From: an uncultured Planctomycetales bacterium
GTDB taxonomy: Bacteria > Planctomycetota > Planctomycetia > Pirellulales > Thermoguttaceae
DNA length: 12,990 bases
Reading direction: 5' to 3'
Assembly: GCA_937889015.1 (NCBI GenBank)
Contig: CALARR010000177.1
Location: 1-12,990 of the forward strand
The position numbers and the translations under genes were made by a program. This document shows, piece after piece, positions 8,198 through 12,990 of the stretch; position 1 is the first letter of the stretch; every line of letters starts with the position of its first letter. A model generated the notes under the pieces. It had not been told where the DNA came from. It saw only the letters and a list, made by a program, of their open reading frames with translations, and made no database searches.

Positions 8198-8844
8198 GGC
8201 TTCTCCCTCCGGTCTGCCACAAATACGCCGCATCCGAACCGGCGGCGGCCGCCCAATCCGTGCTCCTGGAGGCGGGTGGATTCCTCCGCGGTGAGGTCTT
8301 GAACGCGCAGTGCAAAGCCCACGACTTCTTTATCACGGATTCGTAGCGTCCGGCGGACGAAAGGAGATCGCGAACCGCCGCTGCGTGCAGAGTTGGACGG
8401 CACAGTCTCCAGGCGCGGCACGAGCAACGCCTGACCGCGAATCTGCATCGTTTCCAACTGCCGGCGCGCGGCCGCCAAGAAATCTTCCGGCTCCATGAAC
8501 CCTTTGATGATGACCAGCCGGCTATAGAGCCGCGCGGCAGGTGTCAGGGCGCAAGTGTGAGGCACTCCGACGCGAATCCGCGCCCCTTGGAGGTCCAGCG
8601 ACTGCCCCGCCAATGGCAGCAGTTCGCCGACGCGATCCACTTCGGCGCGGATCGTGAGCCGGCTGTGGTCGGTCAGGGCCAGCCGCCGATTACCGACAAG
8701 TCGGCCGAAGATCGGGTGGACTCCGATTCCTTCGTCGCCGTGGACGGTGGGCACAAGTCGAGAGATCGCCGCCAACAGGGCGTAGCCGTGGTCTGCAGGG
8801 ATCTCCGCACCGGTGATCTGAAAGCACAGGTCAATCTTGGGCAT
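8194..8844 (-). CDS. cas6: Cas6, MYXAN-type (Cmx6) crRNA-processing endoribonuclease
   Basis: A 216-residue RAMP-fold protein that would cut the array transcript below the repeat hairpin. The Gly-rich loop near the C-terminus, GLGGRRRFGCGVF (196-208), is the Cas6 hallmark that holds the RNA. The N-terminal half has a conserved-looking VPTVHGDEGIGVHPI segment (31-45) typical of the MYXAN Cas6 branch. His35 or His43 could be catalytic, but I cannot decide from one sequence. ATG at 8842-8844 is preceded by GAGGAG 8 nt upstream, which overlaps the stop of the small frame at 8857-9012. Its stop overlaps the cas3 GTG by 4 nt. It is the first recognisable cas gene of the operon, which matches the dev-type order with cas6 and cas3 ahead of cas8, cas7 and cas5. 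Confidence 0.9.
   Translation of the reverse strand: MPKIDLCFQITGAEIPADHGYALLAAISRLVPTVHGDEGIGVHPIFGRLVGNRRLALTDHSRLTIRAEVDRVGELLPLAGQSLDLQGARIRVGVPHTCALTPAARLYSRLVIIKGFMEPEDFLAAARRQLETMQIRGQALLVPRLETVPSNSARSGGSRSPFVRRTLRIRDKEVVGFALRVQDLTAEESTRLQEHGLGGRRRFGCGVFVADRREKP
8203..8210 (-). promoter_or_regulatory. Shine-Dalgarno of cas3, decides a GTG start
   Basis: GGAGGGAG on the minus strand lies 5 nt before GTG at 8195-8197, inside the last codons of cas6. It favours this GTG over the upstream ATG at 8231-8233 and implies translational coupling through the GTGA overlap. Confidence 0.75.
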
Positions 8845-8856
8845 TGCGTGGTCTCC

Positions 8857-9012
8857 TCAATCTGACGTGCTGATCGTGTCATCTCGATCGAGATGTCTTC
8901 TTCCGAAATCGTTTAGCTCGTCGGCCATCTCGCGCTGGCATTGGTATCGCTCGTCGGTCGGCTTCGGACCAAGTGCCTGCCGAAACATGTCGTCGTATAA
9001 TGCACGGTTCAT
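8857..9012 (-). CDS. Possible small protein at the head of the cas operon
   Basis: A 51-codon frame starting MNRALYDDMFRQALGPKP and ending DRDDTISTSD; the product would be small, acidic and without a membrane segment or motif that I recognise. ATG at 9010-9012 has an unusually good Shine-Dalgarno, GAGAGGGA, 7 nt upstream. Its stop is 12 nt before the cas6 start, and the cas6 ribosome site touches that stop, as expected for an operon partner. The frame remains open further upstream to about 9162, but that extension covers the inverted repeats of the control region and has no ribosome site. In Myxococcus the dev cas operon also begins with a tiny gene, devI (about 40 codons, a sporulation inhibitor). 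The position is similar; I do not claim sequence similarity. It could equally be untranslated leader RNA. Confidence 0.5.
   Translation of the reverse strand: MNRALYDDMFRQALGPKPTDERYQCQREMADELNDFGRRHLDRDDTISTSD
8880..8895. promoter_or_regulatory. Perfect 16-bp palindrome upstream of cas6
   Basis: CATCTCGATCGAGATG reads the same on both strands. It lies 36 bp before the cas6 start, inside the end of the small open frame. A perfect dyad of this length is what a dimeric repressor would bind; no regulator can be assigned. Confidence 0.4.
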
Positions 9013-9032
9013 CAACGAATCCCTCTCATTCC

Positions 9033-9103
9033 GGTCGAGCGACCATTGCGTCTGCGGTTCGGCGCCCAGAACTGGGCGCAGGCACACACGCGCAACGCAG
9101 ACG
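9033..9103. promoter_or_regulatory. Nested inverted repeats in the divergent control region
   Basis: Three dyads lie between the minus-strand cas operon and the plus-strand toxin-antitoxin pair: GGTCG/CGACC (9033-9044, 2-nt centre), GCGCCCAG/CTGGGCGC (9062-9079, AA centre) and an outer pair CGTCTGCG (9049-9056) with CGCAGACG (9096-9103) that encloses the second. No T-run follows on either strand, so an operator or a structured 5' leader is likelier than a terminator. Confidence 0.5.
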
Positions 9104-9150
9104 AGTGTGGGCTCCTTCTGCGGTGGGGTGTTTCGCCTGTCGCCCAACGC

Positions 9151-9179
9151 TTGTTTTTCCACCCGTCCTGACCGACAAT
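9151..9179 (+). promoter_or_regulatory. Candidate promoter of the toxin-antitoxin pair
   Basis: TTGTTT (9151-9156) and GACAAT (9174-9179) are separated by exactly 17 bp and resemble -35 and -10 boxes of a housekeeping sigma factor, with imperfect matches. Transcription would begin at about 9185-9187, on or next to the antitoxin ATG at 9186, so the message would be nearly leaderless. This fits the lack of a strong Shine-Dalgarno there. Confidence 0.4.
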
Positions 9180-9185
9180 GGCGGT

Positions 9186-9485
9186 ATGGTCATTCGCGGT
9201 CTGGTCCAAAACGGCGTTGTCGTGCTCGAAGACCACGTCTCGCTGCCCGAAGGGACGGAGGTCACGGTCGTGGTCCGCGCTGACTCGCAGCAGCCCGGGG
9301 ACGGCGCGGCGGGCGAGCCATCTCCGGCACCGCGCGACATCCAGAATACGCACGATCGTCTGCCGGACGATGTCCACCGCCAGATGCTGGCGGAAATCGA
9401 ACGGATCGCCGCGCTGCCCATCGAAGGGGATCGCACGCCCTTCAGCGGCGCCGACCACGATCGCGTGCTGTACGGAAGCCCCTGA
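9186..9485 (+). CDS. Antitoxin of a VapC-type pair (DUF104/AF2212-like N-terminus)
   Basis: A 99-residue protein. The N-terminal MVIRGLVQNGVVVLEDHVSL followed by PEGTEVTVVV (1-30) has the small beta-strand pattern of AF2212/DUF104-like antitoxins. The C-terminal part, with MLAEIERIAALPIEG and FSGADHDRVLYGSP, is the helix-plus-tail segment that would wrap the toxin and block its active site. It is longer than the roughly 60-80 residues usual for that family. The stop codon overlaps the toxin start as TGATG, a typical translationally coupled arrangement. It probably also controls its own promoter, though no DNA-binding motif such as AbrB or RHH is evident. The family label is my recognition from the sequence pattern; the antitoxin role rests mainly on the partner gene. 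Confidence 0.75.
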   Translation: MVIRGLVQNGVVVLEDHVSLPEGTEVTVVVRADSQQPGDGAAGEPSPAPRDIQNTHDRLPDDVHRQMLAEIERIAALPIEGDRTPFSGADHDRVLYGSP

Positions 9486-9877
9486 TGGTCTTCGTCGACA
9501 CCAGCGCCTGGTTCGCCTTCTTCGTGCCGACCGATCCCAATCACCAGCGCGTCCTGCACTGGTTTGCCACATCGTCTGAACGACTCGTCACTACGGACTA
9601 CTGTATCGGTGAAACAGTCACCGTCCTGATGGCACGAGGCGAACTGCGGCGTGCCGTGGAGGCTGGCCAGTGGCTTATCGAAAGCCGCCGTGCCGAATCG
9701 CATTTCTTGACTCCAGAACAGTTTCATCGGGCCTGGATTCTCTTTCAACGGCGAGTCACGGCGGGTTGGAGCTTCGTCGACTGCACAAGCAAGGTCGTGA
9801 TGGACGAACTGGGGATCAAGATGGCCGTCGCGATCGACGCACATTTCCAACAGTTCGGTGTCACGGTAGTCCCGTAG
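9485..9877 (+). CDS. vapC: VapC-type PIN-domain ribonuclease toxin
   Basis: A 130-residue PIN domain, the usual VapC length. The four acidic metal ligands are in place: Asp5 in MVFVDTSAW, Glu43 in YCIGETVTVL, Asp99 in WSFVDC and Asp118 in AIDAHF, and the C-terminus FGVTVVP is the typical last strand. VapC toxins cleave RNA, often tRNA or rRNA, when their antitoxin is lost. ATG at 9485-9487 shares one base with the antitoxin stop. The gene ends 53 bp before the convergent end of the WYL regulator gene. All catalytic residues are intact, so the toxin should be active. Next to a CRISPR locus it could stabilise the region or guard it, but that is inference. Confidence 0.93.
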   Translation: MVFVDTSAWFAFFVPTDPNHQRVLHWFATSSERLVTTDYCIGETVTVLMARGELRRAVEAGQWLIESRRAESHFLTPEQFHRAWILFQRRVTAGWSFVDCTSKVVMDELGIKMAVAIDAHFQQFGVTVVP

Positions 9878-9930
9878 CTCGTCCCGGCCAACCCAAACAA
9901 GACGCTCCTGCCGAGTTGCTCCTCTGGCGT

Positions 9931-11004
9931 TCATCGCGGCATGGCTCCCTTCTTGCGCCTTCGGCCCCGGGCCGCTGCCGCACGCGGTGCGGCCGTGGCG
10001 GCCGCCGCGGCCGAGTAGATCTCCAACGTGCGACGCAGCTCGTCGGCCATCTCGTCCCGCAACTGCCTCGGCTCCAGCACCTCGGCGTGCCGGCCAAAGC
10101 TCAATAGCCAACGCTTGATCTCCTCCGTGTTGCTCAGCAGGAACTCGGCCAGCACGCTGCCGTCCTTCTGCGGCGCCAGGCGCTGGCTGGCGTGCCAGGT
10201 CGATTCCTGCACGTAACGCGCCACGGTCGGCCCAAAGCGGACGCGCACCGTGAGTTCCTCCTCGCCGTTGCCCTGGAATACGCCAAACGACCCGCGCAGA
10301 TGCGCTTGCAGGTCAAAATCCGCCGGGCGTTGGAAGGGGAACTTCGTCGCCTCGGCATTGGTCATGCGGTCCAGCTTCCAGTGACGGATCTGGCCGTCCT
10401 GCACGGCCAGGCCGACCAGGTACAGCGAGCCGCGGTGATAGACCAGGCCGTAGGGATGCACGTCGTAGGTCGTGGGCTCGGTGGACTGCAACGAGTGGTA
10501 GGTGATGAAGACCGCCTTGCTCTCCTCGATGCCCAGCATCAGGGCGTCGATCAGATCGGCCTTCTGCGAGTAGTCGCCGGCCCCGACTTGGGTCTGATGG
10601 AAGAACTCGGCACAGCCCTCCATGTACTTCAGGGCCTGCGCGCCCAGCACGGCCCGGATCTTGCGCAGGGCGGACTGCGACGCGGTCCAGAAGGGCGTGC
10701 CGGCCAAGGGCTCCAGGAATCGGCGCCCCAGATACAGGGCCAGGGCCTCGTCGAAGGCGAAGTTCAGGCCCGGCTGGCCGTGCTCGGGCACGATGCGCCA
10801 GGCCTTGCGCCCGTGATCCTGCTGGAGTTCCTCGACCGGGAAACCGGCCTGCTGGAAGCATTCCAGGTCGCGGCGGATGGTCTTCTGGCCGACCCCCAGT
10901 TCTTCGGCCATCTCGCGCACGGTGGCGCCGTAGTGCCGCGATGAGAGCAGTCGCAACAGGATCCACTGACGAACCAACGGTGCGTGGTCAGGCATGGCAT
11001 ACAT
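9931..11004 (-). CDS. WYL-domain transcriptional regulator (HTH + WYL + WCX)
   Basis: A 357-residue regulator. Residues 10-60 form a DeoR-like winged helix-turn-helix (ATVREMAEELGVGQKTIRRDL). The WYL domain spans about 160-215 (AVFITYHSL to IRHWKLDRM) with the core YHRGSLYLVG, in which Leu replaces the usual Trp. A WCX region (about 250-325) ends in HAEVLEPRQLRDEMADEL. The tail from 331 is Ala-rich and then basic (GRRRKKG), an unusual addition that may add DNA contacts. WYL domains sense nucleic-acid or nucleotide ligands, and WYL proteins control many defence and DNA-damage loci. It lies 88 bp downstream of the HIRAN/ARPP-1 gene on the same strand and may be co-transcribed with it, and it converges on vapC. 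ATG at 11002-11004 is used; ATG at 10993-10995 is also possible, and neither has a clear ribosome site. Confidence 0.92.
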   Translation of the reverse strand: MYAMPDHAPLVRQWILLRLLSSRHYGATVREMAEELGVGQKTIRRDLECFQQAGFPVEELQQDHGRKAWRIVPEHGQPGLNFAFDEALALYLGRRFLEPLAGTPFWTASQSALRKIRAVLGAQALKYMEGCAEFFHQTQVGAGDYSQKADLIDALMLGIEESKAVFITYHSLQSTEPTTYDVHPYGLVYHRGSLYLVGLAVQDGQIRHWKLDRMTNAEATKFPFQRPADFDLQAHLRGSFGVFQGNGEEELTVRVRFGPTVARYVQESTWHASQRLAPQKDGSVLAEFLLSNTEEIKRWLLSFGRHAEVLEPRQLRDEMADELRRTLEIYSAAAAATAAPRAAAARGRRRKKGAMPR

Positions 11005-11092
11005 CTCAGTTGGATGCTCGAAGAAAGGTTGAACATACCGCTTGGGGAGGCTGTCCGAAAGACCCCCTGAAGAACGGAGGTGCGGCCCGAGT

Positions 11093-12667
11093 TCAGGCCG
11101 ACTCGGTGAAGGCCGCCAAGTGGCAGAGCTGCCCGTCGTAGATCAGGCCCGACCCGATCAGGCCGCCACCGCAGACCTCCAGGTGTTCGCCCAGGCCCAG
11201 CGCATCGCTGCCGGCGCGCGCCTGGTTGGCGACGGCGTCCAGGATCAGGCGCGCCTGTTCCGGGCGCAGCGACTTGCCGCTGGCCTGGCGCCGCAGTCCG
11301 TCCAGTCCATAGGCCGCGCGCAGTCGCGGCCAGACTTCCTGCAGGGTGGCCGGGGCATCGAACAGGTCCAGGCCGATGATCTGGCCGTCGCGGCCCAGCA
11401 CCACGCCGGCCGTGTTCTCCGCCAGGTGCAACTCCTTGCCCGATTGCTCCAAGTGCTCGGACGCGTGCGTCAGGGCGTCGGTCAGCGAGGCGGTGGGCGA
11501 GGCGATGTGCAGGTCGGCCAGGCAATGGTCCACCTCGTCCCAGACCTCGCCTTGATCGCTGCGCGCCTCGCCCTGCTCCCGGCGGTTGGCCATGACCGAT
11601 CGCAGCTTCTTGGAGCGCAAGCTGGGCGGGGCGCAACACTGGTTGCTGAAGACTTTGGAGCGATACTGCCAGCGGCCGCGCTCCACACAACTGACCGGCA
11701 GCGTGAAGGCGGTCTTGGCCGCCACCAGCACCGTGACATTCACCACCCGATTCTGCTTGGCCCCGACCAGGATTTCCCCCTCGGGAATCAACAGCGCGCG
11801 CAGGCCCTTGTTGTGCACGCACAGGTGCGGCACGCTGCCGTTCTGGCTCACCTCTTCGACCACCGCCGTGCCGATGGCAATCGCCCGGCTCAGGAGCACG
11901 TAGGGCGGCTCCTGGGGCGCGGGCCAGGAGAGCGGGAAGATGGTCAGACCGTGATCCAACAGCGGTTCGCCGATCCGCACCTGGCCCAGGGTGGTTCGCA
12001 GCGTGGCCAGGGCCGCCAGTCCGCGCGCTGCGCGCAGTTCCTTGGCCATGCCGGGAATCAGCGACAGCAGCAGCTTGCTCTCGGGCAGCAATTCCTGTTG
12101 CAGCAGCGGCTCCAGGCCTGCGCACAGACCGCCAATCAGCACCGGGTCGGACTGGGCGCGCGCATCCAGATAGGCGCGGAGGACCAGGGCGTGCAGCAAG
12201 TGGCCGGCAGTGGCGGCGGACGGGGATTGGAGGATGGCCTGGCCTTTGGTGGTCAAGAATGCCATCAGGACCAGCGGCATCTGGCTCGTGTCGGCCTCGG
12301 CGCACCCCGGCCCGGCCGGCACATAGGCCTCCACGCGGAGCTTGCCCGCATCCATCAGCGGCGCCAACCAGTGCGAGACCTGGCGCGGCAGGTAGCCGAT
12401 GGTGCGCAGGCGGTCGTTTTCCACCTGGATGGCCCAGGGGTCGTGCGGATTGTCGGGCTGGCGCACCAGCTCGACCTGCTGGCCCGGCTCGACGGGCGCG
12501 TCGTGGTATTGCAGTCCCACGATCTGGGTGGCGATTTCGCCCAGAAATTGCTGCGGCGTGCGTCTCTTAGGGCCGGTCCCAAAACCTGTCGGCAGCTCAG
12601 TCCTGCTGGGCCGCCCAGCCTGGCTGGGACGGTTATGGGATAGGTCCTTAGTGTGCTTGGCGTTCAC
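11093..12667 (-). CDS. HIRAN domain-ARPP-1 domain fusion protein, function unknown
   Basis: A 524-residue protein with two recognisable parts. Residues about 44-117 are a HIRAN domain, with VELVRQPDNPHDPWAIQV and the IGYLPR motif (90-95) followed by a LAPLMDAG helix. HIRAN domains bind 3' ends of single-stranded DNA in HLTF-like repair proteins and occur alone in bacteria. From about 230 to the C-terminus it matches the ARPP-1 family, with GEILVGAKQNRVVNVTVLV (297-315) and PVSCVERGRWQYRS (324-337) as its strongest signatures. ARPP-1 was named for gene neighbourhoods with ADP-ribosylglycohydrolases and rhodanese-phosphatases; no activity is established. The middle (about 135-225) is a helical region that I do not recognise. 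GTG at 12665-12667 is preceded by GAGGGA with 7-nt spacing. No signal peptide or membrane segment, so the protein should be cytoplasmic. The WYL gene follows. Confidence 0.82.
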   Translation of the reverse strand: MNAKHTKDLSHNRPSQAGRPSRTELPTGFGTGPKRRTPQQFLGEIATQIVGLQYHDAPVEPGQQVELVRQPDNPHDPWAIQVENDRLRTIGYLPRQVSHWLAPLMDAGKLRVEAYVPAGPGCAEADTSQMPLVLMAFLTTKGQAILQSPSAATAGHLLHALVLRAYLDARAQSDPVLIGGLCAGLEPLLQQELLPESKLLLSLIPGMAKELRAARGLAALATLRTTLGQVRIGEPLLDHGLTIFPLSWPAPQEPPYVLLSRAIAIGTAVVEEVSQNGSVPHLCVHNKGLRALLIPEGEILVGAKQNRVVNVTVLVAAKTAFTLPVSCVERGRWQYRSKVFSNQCCAPPSLRSKKLRSVMANRREQGEARSDQGEVWDEVDHCLADLHIASPTASLTDALTHASEHLEQSGKELHLAENTAGVVLGRDGQIIGLDLFDAPATLQEVWPRLRAAYGLDGLRRQASGKSLRPEQARLILDAVANQARAGSDALGLGEHLEVCGGGLIGSGLIYDGQLCHLAAFTESA

Positions 12668-12750
12668 GGTTGGTCCCTCGGCGGCTGGTGTGGAAGCGGT
12701 GTCTGCGGCGGCGGTGTTCTCCCTGCGGCGAACGTGACGCCAAGCTTAGC

Positions 12751-12820
12751 AGGGCTGAGGGACAGATCGTGTCCAACGTGACGGATGTACACATCCGCCA
12801 CTGTCCTGGCACCGCGCCCT
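12751..12820. repeat. Nested inverted repeats upstream of the HIRAN/ARPP-1 gene
   Basis: Three levels of pairing are visible: AGGGC (12751-12755) with GCCCT (12816-12820), GGACAG (12760-12765) with CTGTCC (12801-12806), and at the centre CGGATGT-AC-ACATCCG (12782-12797). The central dyad extends to 12778-12801 with one mismatched pair. The layout resembles a folded RNA or a compact palindromic repeat element; the function is unknown. Confidence 0.5.
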
Positions 12821-12833
12821 CCAGGCTGCCTGG
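12821..12833. repeat. Short perfect dyad
   Basis: CCAGGC and GCCTGG flank a single T. It directly follows the nested repeats and seems to belong to the same palindromic run. Confidence 0.4.
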
Positions 12834-12838
12834 CATGC

Positions 12839-12862
12839 TGGCGCGCGGTATACTGCGCGCCA
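12839..12862. promoter_or_regulatory. 24-bp near-perfect palindrome with a -10-like core
   Basis: TGGCGCGC and GCGCGCCA flank a centre containing the self-complementary GTATAC; only one base pair breaks the symmetry. TATACT (12849-12854) resembles a plus-strand -10 box, so this could be a promoter covered by an operator for a gene beyond the right edge. No good -35 box is seen 17 bp upstream. Confidence 0.4.
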
Positions 12863-12877
12863 CGGGCGAAATGTGTC

Positions 12878-12973
12878 GTGCTCGTGCTCAGCCGCTGGCG
12901 GCGGTGCTCGTGCTCGTGTTCCTGCTCAGCCGCTGACGGCGGTGCTCGTGCTCGTAATCGTAATCGTAATCGA
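12878..12973. repeat. Hexamer-based repeat tract with mini-hairpins
   Basis: Three units start with GTGCTC hexamers at 12878, 12904 and 12942. The first two (26 and 38 bp, a difference of two hexamers) end in mini-hairpins GCCG-CTGG-CGGC (12891-12902) and GCCG-CTGA-CGGC (12929-12940). The third changes to GTAATC hexamers (three in a row) and ends in GAG. Tracts of this kind are, to my knowledge, frequent in planctomycete genomes, often near four-helix-bundle protein genes; that link is recollection and not shown here. Confidence 0.7.
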
Positions 12974-12990
12974 GAAGCGTTGGTGATGAC

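Noticed and set aside
8915..8932. 18-bp stretch shared with 10037-10054
   Set aside because: Both encode the common helix sequence EMADEL in GC-rich codons on the minus strand; probably coincidence and not a repeat element.
9013..9162. Upstream extension of the small frame before cas6
   Set aside because: It would cover the control-region dyads and lacks a ribosome site; the ATG at 9010-9012 has a strong one.
9026..10111. 361-codon minus-strand frame
   Set aside because: Antisense to the toxin-antitoxin pair and overlapping the end of the WYL gene; the VapC active-site residues show which strand is coding.
11005..11092. Possible terminator between the HIRAN/ARPP-1 and WYL genes
   Set aside because: Only a weak GGGGG/CTCCCC pairing with no T-run; not enough to call.
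10764..12305. 513-codon minus-strand frame overlapping two genes
   Set aside because: Runs in another frame through the ARPP-1 region and the WYL start, low complexity, no domain.
11042..12643. 533-codon open frame on the plus strand
   Set aside because: Antisense to the HIRAN/ARPP-1 gene; composition rich in Gln, Arg and Gly, typical of a mirror frame in GC-rich DNA.
1..12990. tRNA, rRNA, insertion sequence, transposase or integrase
   Set aside because: None seen by eye on either strand. Subtle or partial elements could still be missed without a covariance or profile search.

Overview
The window is a high-GC bacterial accessory region built around a complete Class 1 type I CRISPR-Cas locus of the Myxococcus dev ('MYXAN') kind. 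It is followed by a toxin-antitoxin pair, a WYL-domain regulator and a rare HIRAN/ARPP-1 fusion protein. The gene set, the base composition and the right-edge hexamer repeats (GTGCTC/GTAATC with GCCG-CGGC mini-hairpins) look most like a planctomycete. That assignment is inference; there is no rRNA or other phylogenetic marker here.

Layout. 1-284: the end of a CRISPR array (four identical 36-bp repeats, 34-36-bp spacers), running off the left edge. 285-552: probable leader. 553-8844, all on the minus strand and tightly packed: cas6, cas3, cas8, cas7, cas5, a cas4-cas1 fusion, then cas2, reading towards the array. The gaps are 26, 6, 69 and 6 nt, with a 4-nt overlap at cas6/cas3 and a 16-nt overlap at cas3/cas8, so one transcript is likely. 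A 51-codon open frame with a good Shine-Dalgarno (8857-9012) precedes cas6 and may be the true first gene. 9013-9185 is a divergent control region rich in inverted repeats. 9186-9877 (plus strand) holds an antitoxin-toxin pair ending in a VapC-type PIN ribonuclease. 9931-11004 (minus) is a WYL transcription factor, and 11093-12667 (minus) is the HIRAN/ARPP-1 protein. 12668-12990 has no convincing gene but holds a dense run of palindromes and the hexamer-repeat tract.

How it fits together. Cas4-Cas1 with Cas2 would select and insert spacers at the leader end. Cas6 would cut the minus-strand array transcript at its GAAA-capped hairpin. Cas8, Cas7 and Cas5 would form the Cascade complex, and Cas3 (HD nuclease plus helicase) would destroy the target. 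The PIN toxin pair beside the divergent promoter region could stabilise the locus, and the WYL protein is a candidate regulator; both ideas are inference. The least understood part is the WYL plus HIRAN/ARPP-1 pair: HIRAN domains bind DNA ends and ARPP-1 has no known activity, so this may be a small DNA-damage or defence module of its own.
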